The notes: generated from the letters alone by a model not told the origin. A stretch of 64,000 bases of DNA from Acheta domesticus (GCA_031308135.1 JAHLJT010003656.1:73550984-73614983); one strand, 5' to 3'. Numbered from the stretch's first letter, positions 44,460-54,639 are shown. Made by a program: numbers and translations.

Positions 44460-44640
44460 TTTTGTTTCTGGGCGCGTCAGTTACGGTCATTAGTTCCATA
44501 AGTGCAGTGCATGTTATATCCCAGGAGGTGGCGCTGTGGCACCCTCACTCGAAAGTAAAATCCGGTGTCGAACTTTATGTCGACTGGCGGGAGTTCCCCC
44601 TCCAGGTATATTCGCCAACGAGACTGGGCTCTGGGACTGA
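44460..44640 (-). mobile_element. SINE-A 3' fragment (-)
   Basis: TTTGTTTCTGGGCGCGTCAG, GTCATTAGTTCCATAAGTGC, AGTGCATGTTATATCCCAGG, GTCGACTGGCGGGAGTTCCC and CAGGTATATTCGCCAACGAG match the 3' third of SINE-A in antisense. It is 5'-truncated. Confidence 0.65.
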
Positions 44641-44758
44641 AACAGCAGTTTGGGCAAGGTCGGGTTCAGTGTCTTGGCAACAGAGCGAAGTGCATCAGCG
44701 AAGCTAGAAGAGAGATTGCCACGTCTCGTAGAAAAAAGATGAACGTTACAATACCAGA

Positions 44759-44822
44759 GAAAAGGCGGAGGGTATTCGCCACAGACACAAAAATTGCATC
44801 GCCCCACTAAGACTCATCGCGA
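44759..44822 (+). repeat. 62-bp direct repeat, copy 1
   Basis: GAAAAGGCGGAGGGTATTCG, CCACAGACACAAAAATTGCA and TCGCCCCACTAAGACTCATC GCG recur with a few changes at 45323-45384, 564 bp downstream. Confidence 0.85.
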
Positions 44823-44945
44823 GAAACGGCGTATTTTGGTGGGGTAGTTGGGTGGAAAAGTGCCAAGAGGCCATCAGATAGGTCTGATGATAGAGATGAT
44901 CTAATTGTAAAATGAAACATAAGAGAACTTGAAATCGTTGTATAG

Positions 44946-45000
44946 GGTGATGGCTCACGATATCAACTGATGTCATTGCAGTGCCTGTGACTGGGAGGTT
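44946..45000 (+). mobile_element. SINE-A head fragment (+)
   Basis: GTGATGGCTCACGATATCAA, CTGATGTCATTGCAGTGCCT and GTGACTGGGAGGTT are the 5' head of SINE-A up to just before box B, where the sequence departs (CTTGCACGCAGC). The box A-like element is TGGCTCACGAT. Confidence 0.65.
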
Positions 45001-45096
45001 CTTGCACGCAGCACCTTCTTAAGAAATTCCTTGTTAAACTTAACTTCAGTAGGGCCATTCTGCTGGGCGAGGCATGCGCGATCGGTATAGCTGGGA

Positions 45097-45300
45097 ACGG
45101 TAACAGCGTGTGCCGCAAATGGTAGAGGAAACAGGTAATAGCGTGTGGCGAAATGGTAGGGGAAACGAGCAACAACGTGTAGCGAAAATGGTAGAAGAAA
45201 CGGGTAACAGCGTGTGTCGAAAATGGTTAAAGAAACAGGTAATCGCGTGTGGCGAAAATATTTGAGGAAAAAAGCAACATTGTTGGGGAAACGGGTATCG
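45097..45300 (+). repeat. 35-bp minisatellite, first block
   Basis: About five to six degenerate copies of GCGTGTGGCGAAAATGGTAG + AAGAAACGGGTAACA. Periods vary by 1-2 bp. Confidence 0.75.
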
Positions 45301-45322
45301 GCATGACGCGATAGTGGTTAAG

Positions 45323-45384
45323 AAAGGGCGGAGGGCATTCGCCACAGACACAAAAATTGCATCGCCCCACTAACACTCATCGCG
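45323..45384 (+). repeat. 62-bp direct repeat, copy 2
   Basis: A second copy of the 44759-44822 segment. It interrupts the 35-bp minisatellite. Confidence 0.85.
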
Positions 45385-45399
45385 TGGCGATGGTAAATG

Positions 45400-45530
45400 G
45401 TGTATGTAATGTCGTAGTAGCATATGGCGAAAATGGTTGCGGAAACGGGAAACAGCGACTGTCGAAAATAGTTGCTGGGACGGGAAGCAGCAACGCAAAA
45501 CGAGTGGCGAAAACGGCGGCGGGAGAGAAG
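45400..45530 (+). repeat. 35-bp minisatellite, second block
   Basis: Three to four more diverged units (GCATATGGCGAAAATGGTTG, CGGAAACGGGAAACAGCG, CTGTCGAAAATAGTTGC) on the far side of the 62-bp repeat. Confidence 0.65.
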
Positions 45531-45785
45531 GCGACGGAGGCCGGTGCGAAAGAGGTCTGCTTCGCGTGGGCGAATCTGCGGCGACGCGCTGCCTAGCACG
45601 TCTGCCGAAGCGGGCTCTCCGCGCCGCAGCCAGCGATAAGCCAGCCAACGAGAGGGGCGTGGAGTGGGGGAAGGGGGCGCGGAGAGAGGCAAACGAAGAG
45701 GGAGGTGCGCAAGGCCGATAAGGACGCTGCTCCGCCACAGCCGCGCCACGTGACAGCACACGACGCGCACGAACCAAAATGAAGG
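45530..45785. other. CpG-rich patch
   Basis: Non-tandem CpG-rich sequence (GGGCTCTCCGCGCCGCAGCC, GGGGGCGCGGAGAGAGGC). No exon is recognised. Confidence 0.35.
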
Positions 45786-45865
45786 CCGTTGAAATAGGTG
45801 GACAAGGTGAAACGTGCCACTGAGTACGGAAGGTACTTCGGTATTGTGTTTACCAAACCAATGGT

Positions 45866-46145
45866 TTATTGTTTCCGGGCACGTAAACTGCCAAATTTAT
45901 TAGTCCCGTTAGAGTAGTGAGTGCTTTTATCCGGGGAGGTGGCGGTGTTCGTTGATTGATTGATTGATTCGTGATTCCGGGCGGGTCAACTACAGAGCGG
46001 TGTTCGTCACCGCTGGAAGTTGAGAATCGGCGCCCGACCTACACGCCCCGGTTTTCGGGGATTTCCCTCTGCACGTGTCTCCCGCCAGCGTGTGCACCTT
46101 CATGAGCATCCTCAATCACATGAGACCTCTTCTGCTATGTCGTAA
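45866..46145 (-). mobile_element. SINE-A copy, internally deleted (-), carrying a nested tail insertion
   Basis: Antisense: GTTTCCGGGCACGTAAACTG, ATTAGTCCCGTTAGAGTAGT, ATCCGGGGAGGTGGCGGTG. After the nested insert it continues with TCACCGCTGGAAGTTGAGAA, TCGGCGCCCGACCTACACG, GGGATTTCCC and CGTGTCTCCCGCCAGCG, then jumps to sequence resembling the extreme 5' head (CATGAGACCTCTTCTGCTAT), so the middle is deleted. Confidence 0.65.
45953..45996 (-). mobile_element. 44-bp tail-only SINE-A insertion with 11-bp target duplication
   Basis: The insert consists of TGATTGATTGATTGATTCGT, GATTCCGGGCGGGTCAACTA, CAGA, the last bases of SINE-A plus its tail in antisense. It is flanked by GCGGTGTTCGT at 45942-45952 and again at 45997-46007. 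This is a severely 5'-truncated retrotransposition event inside another SINE-A. Confidence 0.85.
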
Positions 46146-46149
46146 GTTT

Positions 46150-46600
46150 TAAAGACTACATACTGTATTTTGAAATGCAGTTTTGTGATTTTTTTCTTCA
46201 TGAAAACGGTTAGGTTTTTGTAATAAACCGAACAAGTTCTCGGTATCAAAACACAGAGTAAACAAACAGAGGTATTTAAAATAAATAAAAAAGGAAAGAA
46301 TTAAAAAACAAAAAAACAGAAAGGAAATAAATTAAAAAAGGACAGAAAAGAAAAGTAAGAAAAAGTAAGAAAGTAATCCGTCACCCTCTGCCGTTCCTAT
46401 ATTTTAAATTGTATTCATATTATTTTTAAAACTTACACACTTCTGTCTTCTTACCGCCCACTAGTGGGTGAGTTTTTTCGTGCATTCTCCACACATCGAG
46501 CAAAACCTTAATTAAGCTGCTAACTCCAGGATGTTCATATACTATAAATGCGTGGAAGTTTGTGCGGACAAAACGCAAATTAAAAAAACAAAATACCTTC
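46150..46600. other. A-rich spacer
   Basis: 46260-46370 is an A-rich AAATAAA/AAAGAAA tract. Nothing else is recognised. Confidence 0.5.
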
Positions 46601-46619
46601 CACACTTGTGACTTTTTTT

Positions 46620-46830
46620 TTAGCGCGCACGCACGCCTGAAAAGCCGGCAGCGTGGACAGCCCTGCGCACCTGTCGCGGAGAGCACAAGGCCGCCCCTTA
46701 TCCTTATCTGCCGCGCCGCCATGGGCGAGAGAGGTGGCTGCACGCGCGCCTCTCCGCAAAGGCGACGGCCTCACCGCAAGCAAGGCTCCCTCCCGCCTGC
46801 CGTAGCGATACAAGCCCATGAACGGAAAGC
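46620..46830. other. CpG-rich patch
   Basis: Short CpG-rich island (GCGCGCACGCACGCCTG, GCCGCGCCGCCATGGGCG) in AT-rich surroundings. It contains the candidate start at 46721. Confidence 0.4.
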
Positions 46831-46891
46831 ATTAGGAATGCGATACCGGAATCCATCGTTCTACTTCCTCCATAAAGTAAATAATAAATAA
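46721..46891 (+). CDS. Candidate 56-codon frame or first exon with optimal Kozak start
   Basis: The start GCCGCCATGGGC matches the vertebrate Kozak optimum exactly. The frame begins MGERGGCTRASPQRRRPHRK, stays basic, and ends near a TAA at 46889-46891. A GTAAAT in ATAAAGTAAATAA just before the end could serve as a weak splice donor. The product resembles no family known to me, and the GCCGCCATGG string could arise by chance in CpG-rich DNA. Confidence 0.15.
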   Translation: MGERGGCTRASPQRRRPHRKQGSLPPAVAIQAHERKALGMRYRNPSFYFLHKVNNK

Positions 46892-46894
46892 AAC

Positions 46895-49130
46895 TGGAGA
46901 ATAAATGACCACACAAGATGTTTCATGTATAAATCCAAAATTGCACCCAATTTAGATTACTGTGTAACAATATACTACTAATACTTACTACTAATTTAAT
47001 GCAATATGTACAGTCCGGTGCTTAAACCTTCTAGAATCTCTGAAATTTATGACAAAGCAGAAAGTTCATTGCAACACGCTGATTTGCATTTTTAAATTAA
47101 TTACAAATCAGATTGTAGGAATTTTGGTAAACAAAACCCAAAGAGAAAGATAAATTAACAAGAGAAATAAGACGACAAAATTTATTAACTTAAGTAAAAC
47201 TGTGCACATAAAAAATAGATTATTTGAAGGTTTTCAATTCTTTAATATATTCCCGTTAGAAATTAAAAATTATGATAAATTAAAAATATATAAAAATAGA
47301 AAATTCATCGTATAAACAGTTTATATTGATGTAAACAATGTATATACATATGTACTGAATGTAACACAAATAGCCCAGAAGAATAAATCAAAACCTATCT
47401 CTTCAGCACATTGCTTGCAGGGCATCTAACATTATACAGATTGGCTGAATTAGCTCAGCGTAACATCAGGGAGGAATATCATCACTTCCCCCTCTAATGA
47501 CCTCAGTAGGACATCAAATGTTCGTTGAGAGTATTTTAAGTTTGACAAAACTTTTGGGTGTTGTGATTTGATTCTCGATAGTATGTATGCAATCATACCC
47601 GCTAGAGCAATAAGTGTGGGGCAAAAAGACAGTAGAGTGTCAGTTTTAGAAACAATATGAATACAATTTGAAATATAGGAATACTGAAATCATTTTTGAA
47701 TTCTCAATGAAATTCATGGTTTAGAAACTCGAATCCTTTTTAATAATAGTTATTGAACGGAATGCATTCATAGATTTAAAAAAGTGAGCTCAATGTTAAT
47801 TTCATATCAACCCATTTTCTAATTTTTTTAAATACTATTTTTCTGTAAAAGATTGTGTAGTTTGTAATTGTGAGTTTGTAGATTAATTTTAAAGGCGTCA
47901 TTAATTAATTGTATTACATGTTTAATGACATGTTTACAAAATAAAACCCGGCATTGATGGAAGTTGTTGATGTTTTCAAGAAATACAATTTGCTCAGCTG
48001 TCGACGATTCACATAAGTAGTGGGAACTAAGCGATGCGTTCTCGAAAAAAGAGCTTATCATCATTGCGATCGGCCGACGTCCAACTACAGAACAGCTGCT
48101 CTGATAATTCGATCTCGAAACATGAAAGTAACGAAGATGCAATTCTCATTCGTCATCGAAATTGAGTTCAGAGAATAGAGTGGAGAAAGACAAATTACAA
48201 CCCAGAAAGCTTATAATTTGAAAGAGGAGTCACACCTCATCAACACGAAACAACACTCGAGCAGTATATCATTCCTTTGGTGTAATTCGTTCTCTGGAGT
48301 ATCATGTTTATTTATACACCAGAGAATAAATGACCGCATCCCTTACCTAACCCAACGCTCAGTCAGGATTCAAATTAAGATCTACCTCACCTCGAGAATA
48401 AATATGCAAAGTTCCGTCAGCCACTGGAAAAGCAGTGTCGTACCTCAAGAAGGCGCGAAACCATTATTACGGCGAAGTGAGGGTCCATGTTATCGAGGAC
48501 AGGATCTGCTTCATAATAAATGTCAGAAAGTCGTGGTAGTATTCATAAGGGAGAAGGCTCTTATGTTCTGGAGACAAGCAGCGTACTAAAAAGTCCGCAA
48601 TCGCCCAAAGTCTGAAAAAAGTTAAATGTGTGACTAAGGTGTGCCGCTTATTCAAATGCAAACGTAAGAAGAACGTTTACATTTTATTCTTGTTAGAAAA
48701 TATAGCTAAAACAACAATATATGATTTTTAATGCGCAGAGTGAATTGTATCAAATATCATGTATATGGAAAAATGCTACTGCATTTTCATATCATAACAG
48801 ATATAAATAAAAACGTGAAAATTCTGACATAATTTTATTCGTACTAACTCGTTGAAGCAATGCAAACAATTTTTTAAAAATTGGTTTTCATCAAAGAGCT
48901 GTTATGAAATACTGGTAATGATTACAACATATCGATAATTTCAAATCTGCATATCTACACGTCCGTTTTAAAAGAAATTAACACTTAGGGACAAATAGGG
49001 GTATATGACATTAAATCGCATAAGGGCAAAATTGCGAATACTAGCCGAATAATTAAGAGAAACCTCCCGAAAATACACAGGAAAAAGTCGAAGAAACAAG
49101 CGAGAGAAAAGAACAGTAGGGGAAATAAGC
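46895..49130. other. AT-rich stretch, nothing recognised
   Basis: About 2.2 kb without a recognisable element. The frame at 48218-48589 (+) shows no motif. Confidence 0.5.
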
Positions 49131-49139
49131 GTGACAGAA

Positions 49140-50620
49140 ATAAATGTTAGCGAGGGGAGAGACGGAGGGTGCACAGCAAGCCGTTGTAGCAACCCTTTCG
49201 CGATGAGCAATCCCCGGCCCCGCGGAGGAGGGGAGAAGGGAGGGCGACGCTCGCGACGCGGAATTTCGTTTCGCCCCCGCAAGGGTTGCCAACTGCCCCG
49301 CGACTGCCCGGACATAAATCTCTCTCGCGCGCGGCGGGAGCCAGCGATGGCGCGGGACGATGGCAGGAATGGGGGATGAGGGGAGCGGGGGGGGGAGGGA
49401 GGTTGCGGGCGCTTTGGGGTAGGCGTCGGTTGCGAGAGGGGAGCACCGAGACATCCGCGGAGGAGATGGTGGAGGCTGAGGCGGACGCGAACGGACCAGA
49501 GGCAGGGGGCGTAGCAGTCGGCTGAAAGAGTGGCGCAGGGGTGGAGGTGGAGTCGTCAGGGATAGAGGCAGAAGCAAATGATGCGGAGGCCAAGGCGGAG
49601 AGGGTGGCTAAGACCCTAGGGCGGCGGAGGCAGCGACTAGGCAGGTGGCCCGGGCGGAGGAGGCGTGGCCGGCGGCGTTGGAGTCGGTGGCAGCTGTTTC
49701 AGAGGGGAGGGATGGCTCAGGCAGCGAACGTGGCGGGAAAGACGTGACGAGGGCGGCTCCAGAGGTTGGTGGGGTCGGTGGAGGAGGCGAAGGCTGCGGA
49801 GGTGGCAGTGGCGGAGATGGCGGGGGATGGAGACGCAGTGGAGCGGGGGTGGAAGCGGAGGCAGCAGTGGCTTCGAATCATCTGGGTGGGTATCCAGGCC
49901 GAGGTGTTGTTGGAAGAGGCGGGGAGGTGGTAGCGAGGTAGGGAAAGAGGGAAGAGCAAGGGAAGGAGAGCGAGGAGCGAGGAAGGGAAACAGGCGGAGA
50001 TGAGCGCAACGCGGTGTGGCAGTGGAAAAGACTGGGGCGGTGACTACGGGTTAAAGATACTGGGAGGAGACAGAGGCAGAGGAAGCCGGTAGCGGACAAA
50101 GAGACGGGGGCAAGATTGGGGGGGATAGGGATAGTGAAAGAATCGGAGGCAGAGGCAATGGGATGGAGATAGTGGAAAAGAAAGAGGTAAGGGCAACGGG
50201 AGGGAGGCAAAGGAAGAGACGGGGGCCGGGGTGATGAGATAAGGTGGAAGAGGTGGGGCAGTGACGAGGGGGTGGAAACAGAAAAGGGGTCGACGGCCGC
50301 GACGGGACATACATAGAAGAAGCGGGGGAAAGGGGAGACGGTGAGAGATAGTGAAAGAGACGCAGGCAAGAGCACAGGGATGGGGGCAGTGAGGATGGAC
50401 GCAGTAAACGCAAAGGCGGGGCCGTGGGCGGAGGTCGAATGAAGCGGGATCGGGGGTAGTGAGGGTGGATGCAGCGAAAGCAGAGGCGGTGTCGGGGGCA
50501 TCGGGGGTGGGGTGAGCTCGTGCGGCGAGATGGGCCCGCGTTGGCCACGCGTCTGTAACTGCGCAAATCGCTTGGTACACTCCCAGCCCCCGCCTCCGCT
50601 CCACGCCACATAATTGATTC
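49140..50620. repeat. G/purine-rich GC block
   Basis: 49140-49930 is GC-rich with GGAGGCGGAGG and GGGCGGCGGAGG patterns. 49930-50500 is purine-rich with degenerate tandem order, for example CAGTGAGGATGGACGCAGTA near 50387 and AGTGAGGGTGGATGCAGCGA near 50457, about 70 bp apart. 50500-50620 is CpG-rich. Overlapping minus frames (243, 211, 198 codons) and + frames are by-products of composition. Confidence 0.65.
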
Positions 50621-50649
50621 AGCGCCACACATTGCGGCAATGCGGCGAT

Positions 50650-52030
50650 AATAAATAACGCACTCCTCGTACATCACGGCTTTCATGCGGCAATATTGGT
50701 CGTTTCACTATCAATAGGTGAGACAGCATTATCGAGTACGGCCTAACGTAGTTTGCGTCATTCTCTTGCGTCATGTCAAGGTGTGATAGAGAGAATGTTT
50801 ACACCAAATGACTTAGTTCAACACAGAGACGTGAGAGTTAAATGTTCGTTCAAAAATATAATTCCTCCAATATGTGTGTTTACGTTTTAAACAGTTAATT
50901 TTAACGGTGTTAAAAAGTAATTTGTTTGTCCTGAAGTCGTCACATTAGGAACAATGTGAGAAATCGTATTAGACCTAAGCATTTCGTAAAATTTATTTGT
51001 CGCAAATATTTAGAGGAGAGGTGAAAGAATATTAAATAACATATTTTAAAACTCATTCCGCCACCAAAATTAAAATGAAATTTCAACAAATCGACTGGCA
51101 GAAATATACTGTTATGTCTCCTTCCCTGTCATTGCCCATTTCGTCAGCTAGTCATTGAGAAGAGAAATAGTTCTCACAAGACGAAACTAACCCTGTTGCC
51201 TTACGATAAAAAAAGCAATATGTCAACACACTGTAGACATTTATTTTTCACTAGAACAGTATAAATAGGTCGCATATGAAAACATTCCGCGATGAAAGAT
51301 TTGGAAAGACAATATATTTCATAACTACCCCAAAAATTTAATTTTCAACTACTTATTAATTAAATGTGTGCAAGAACGGGAACTATGATGAATACATCAA
51401 TAAACACTAACATAACGCGACATAACGACATATCTCGCAACATAACAACTTACATACGTATGTTTTCTGACCTCACTGCACATTCTCTAAATACATGAAG
51501 TTCACTAATTCCAATATAAAAGGATGTAATATACGATGTATTAAGTTTTTCATAGCAGATATTGTAGTTACACTGAAACTGTTCACGTTTTCGAAGTAAA
51601 TGTTCGACAGTCGCGAAGTTTGATAATATTGGATATTACAATTTTATTTACGAACGAGAAGAATCTAAAAACATCTTTTATTGGAGACCATCTTGAAAGT
51701 GTCGCATACTTACATATTACTCGTACATAAAAGTCGGCAACAGACTAAAATCATACCGATAGTTTCCGTATTAGTACTGAACGTACAACAATTAGAAAAC
51801 AAGATAGGTACACAGCTCGAACGGAAAAAATATGTAGTATATTTCGTGATCGTCAATTACATTTATATAACACCCGAAAAAAACGCCTTGAAACCGAAGT
51901 CTCGAATAAATATTTTACATCACACTGCAAAAGTGACTTTCCATGACACGTTGGGATTTGTAGGCTTGGCCTATCGGCCTTGTCCGGGAATTCTCTCTAG
52001 TCATGGGAATATCCACTACCTTGACTTTTA
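50650..52030. other. AT-rich stretch, nothing recognised
   Basis: Short CATAACGACATA-type repetitions at 51410-51450. No gene is supported. Confidence 0.5.
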
Positions 52031-52059
52031 ATGTTAATTAATATTTCTTTCTGTGGCCG

Positions 52060-52240
52060 TAAGAACGGGACTGGGAATGCAGGAAAGCGATGGAAGAAAT
52101 CGCGAATAGTCCACGATCCTTTGTTCAAAGAGATATTGCCCCGGCATCCGCCGGGAACTTACCGCAAGAAATCCCGGAAACGAGAGATCACGGCAGAAGG
52201 CCTCTCATCCAGGCATTTCCCGTCCTGGTCAATTGGAAGA
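52060..52240 (-). mobile_element. Diverged SINE-A body fragment (-)
   Basis: GAAATCGCGAATAGTCCACG, ATCCTTTGTTC, TTGCCCCGGCATCCGCCGGG, AAGAAATCCCGGAAACGAG and AGATCACGGCAGAAGGCC follow, in order, the antisense body of SINE-A (GATCGCGCGCGGTCC, CTGCTCCGGCATTCG, GAAACCACGGAAAAC, CGATCAGAGCAGCCGGC). It is older or from a sister subfamily. It stops next to the MITE that follows. Confidence 0.5.
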
Positions 52241-52242
52241 AA

Positions 52243-52506
52243 TTATGGTGCGATTTTTATAATTTTGCCCCTCAGCCCCTATCGCCACGATGGAATATCA
52301 CACAGCATACGGCATTTCGGATCTTTCTCGATCCTGCCGCTAGATGTCGCTTAATCGCAAGCACTGCTTGGTACGGTCGCGATCATGCCATATCTAGCGC
52401 GACTGAAAGACGCGAAATATTCCATCGTGAAGATATTGATGTGAGATATTCCATCGTGAAGGGGAGGCATTTTTGAGGGGCAAAGTTATAAAAATTGCAC
52501 TACAGT
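52243..52506. mobile_element. TTTGCCCC-type MITE, most complete copy
   Basis: The left TIR GGTGCGATTTTTATAATTTT, GCCCCTCAG and GATGGAATATC is mirrored by GATATTCCATCGTG, TGAGGGGCAAAGTTATAAAA and ATTGCACTACAGTG. Inside is the inverted pair CATTTCGGATCTTTCTCG, CTGCCGCTAGATGTCGC versus GCCATATCTAGCGCGACTG, AAAGACGCGAAAT. The right half carries a short duplication (ATATTCCATCGTGAAG twice, about 28 bp apart). The target duplication is not clear. No coding capacity. Confidence 0.75.
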
Positions 52507-52632
52507 GATAAATATGCGCTACAAGGGTCACTCCTGAAGTGGTCGACATAGATTCCCTGGGGTTGATAGTTTCAATGAAGAACATTGGGGATCGAAAAAA
52601 GCTATAAACGTTCATTTCTAACAACGCCTTCA

Positions 52633-52695
<63 letters not shown>

Positions 52696-52696
52696 T
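52633..52696 (+). repeat. (ATT)n microsatellite
   Basis: About 21 ATT units without interruption. Confidence 0.95.
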
Positions 52697-53012
52697 GCTG
52701 TTGTTGAAGGGTTCACATATCAATTGAATTTTTATTTCAGAAATGTAAAAAAACTGCTCTTTTCTTTTTTTTCAAGTTTTGCTAATAAAATTTCGTTATT
52801 AAAACTTACACGTGATAGTAATGTCATCTGCCCTAGCACTTCTATATTTTTAATAGTATTTTGACAAGTTATTAAAAGTACATTTTATACACATTTCAAT
52901 GTTTAATATAATAGCGTGGGAATGGCAGTGAGAGAGTTTAGTGAAGAGAAAGTGAGGAGTGTCTGTGAATAGTAGCATTAAGATATGTCAGTTTACAGTG
53001 AAGTGATTGTAG

Positions 53013-53153
53013 TAGAGAGTTTTTGCCACCTCGAACATTAAGCACTATCGATCTTCTGCTCATGCGCAGTTTAGGTTTCGCATCACTTTAGTGCATCTGC
53101 GGATGCGCAGGAGATCGATAGTGCTTAACGTTCGAGGTGGCAAAAACTCTCTA
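53013..53153. mobile_element. Palindromic MITE with TA ends (139 bp plus TA)
   Basis: The left arm GAGAGTTTTTGCCACCTCGA, ACATTAAGCACTATCGATC is matched by GATCGATAGTGCTTAACGTT, CGAGGTGGCAAAAACTCTC with one mismatch in about 39 bp, and pairing continues weakly to the GCGCAG motifs near the centre (CATGCGCAG, GATGCGCAG). Both ends carry TA. It would fold into a long hairpin. The TA target suits a Tc1/mariner relative. Confidence 0.8.
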
Positions 53154-53487
53154 ATAATAGAAGTAGCCGATAGGTAGCGCCCTGAATAAGGGGCGCCAAG
53201 GGATGTAATTGAGGGAAACGGCAGTTCCGGCAAGGCTGTACAAGTGGTTAGACGTTGCATGAGAGAGAGACACTATCAACAATTATTTTAGCAATTTCTG
53301 AAGAATTTTTGAAAGAAAGTGCCTTCAGTTACGCGTCTCATACATTCTTACAATATCCAACTAAATTTTGAATAGGTAACGTAAAATACAGTGAGGTGCG
53401 AAAGGATTTAATAAATATTTAGTTAAAATTTTAATTTTACCGAAAGGAATTGCTATCGAAAAAAGTTTCCAAAACAATGCGCTACAC

Positions 53488-53525
53488 CGTCGGGACTCGA
53501 ACCTACGACCTCTCAGTGTAGAAAC
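53488..53525 (-). mobile_element. Box B-like fragment related to SINE-A (-)
   Basis: The minus strand reads ACTGAGAGGTCGTAGGTTCG, AGTCCCGACGGTG, close to the SINE-A head (GGGAGGTCCTAGGGTTCGAG, TCCCGACGGTGG). No body follows, so it may be a truncated copy or another tRNA-derived relic. Confidence 0.4.
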
Positions 53526-53529
53526 CTTA

Positions 53530-53900
53530 ATTTTCTCCGCACACTACATACCCATTCACACCCAGTACCGAAAAACAATATGAAGGGCCTCCTCAAACCA
53601 GCTTCTCCATAAAACGCTTCTCGCAGCTCAGAAATCCGACGGTTGGCGAGCCCTGAGCACCCCTCTCCTCCGTTCATCCGGCGACAAACCGTCTTCGCCC
53701 CAGCGCAGCAAATTAACACGGCTGTAAAGAGAGGAAAATAAACATATTTCCCGCTACGCGTAAAAAATATTTAATTTCCGAGCCCTCGTGTGCAACGGCA
53801 CAAAAACCGCCTGGGGCGCGCCGCGCGGCTGAAAGAAGCACTGTGCACCACCAACGCAGCCTAGCGGACTGATGCAGTAGGCGCGGAAGAGGCTCTACGA
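53530..53900. other. Moderately GC-rich unique sequence
   Basis: No gene is recognised. The minus frame at 53719-53513 has no motif. Confidence 0.3.
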
Positions 53901-54134
53901 GGGCAAAACTAACAGAAATCAAAACGAGACTGTATCTTCCGCAATCAGAGACCAGGGTGTGATTTGGAAGTTGTTTTTTTTTTTCGATGTGGACGTTCAA
54001 AACTCGAGGAGGTGAGTGTGTGTGAGAGAGTGTGAGTGTGATGAGTAAGGCTTGGCGAGCTTTTTAGGGGCTAAAAGAACCGAAAAGATATTCATTTTAA
54101 GTGCTTGAAAAAAGTGTAATAATTATTAAAATAC

Positions 54135-54282
54135 TTACTTGGCTATCCGGGAGGCGCCGCATCCAAGGCACAGGTGCCAACGTTTCGGCTGCCATTCTGC
54201 GACCTTTATCAGGATGGCAGAATGGCAGCCGAAACTTTGGCACCTGTGTCTTGGACGCGGCGCCTCTCGGATAGCCAAGTAA
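54135..54282. mobile_element. 148-bp foldback element
   Basis: TTACTTGGCTATCCGGGAGG, CGCCGCATCCAAGGCACAGG, TGCCAACGTTTCGGCTGCCA, TTCTGC is followed after a short loop (GACCTTTATCAGGAT) by its near-perfect reverse complement, ending GAGAGCC-free as CTCTCGGATAGCCAAGTAA. Arms are about 66 bp with about five mismatches. No clear target duplication; possible mobile foldback or a hairpin-forming locus. Confidence 0.8.
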
Positions 54283-54483
54283 ATACCAACTCCGGCCGCA
54301 GAAGCCTACGCTTTCAATTATTAAAATGTTACCTCTAGTTTAACATGGTTTATGAAACAAGTTATCTACGTCGCAAAAATTAACAAAAGTACCAACATTC
54401 CTTCCATTACCGGAAATCTAGATAACCAAAACAAGCTTGTTTGCAAAGCCTGAACGAATTTTTGTTCGCGAACTAGTCTCGCT

Positions 54484-54636
54484 ATGGCACTGTGCAGTGT
54501 GGCGGCGTTGGCGGCGGCTGCTGCTCTAATTTACATGCGCCAAGCGCTCTCTCGCGGTTGCTTTTACAACTCGCGTTTCTCGAAAACTTTTCGTCGCTGG
54601 AAGGAGCGCAGCCTAAATTCAGAAGAGGCAAAATAA
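54484..54636 (+). CDS. Candidate 50-residue small protein
   Basis: ATG with G at -3 and G at +4, stop TAA at 54634-54636. The peptide begins MALCSVAALAAAAALIYM, a hydrophobic Ala-rich segment that could be a membrane anchor or targeting sequence. A basic, aromatic part follows (RQALSRGCFYNSRFSKTFRR) and an acidic end (SEEAK). The layout resembles a single-pass micropeptide or a mitochondrial presequence. The GCG-repeat DNA could create this by chance and there is no homologue that I recognise. Confidence 0.2.
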   Translation: MALCSVAALAAAAALIYMRQALSRGCFYNSRFSKTFRRWKERSLNSEEAK

Positions 54637-54639
54637 ATA

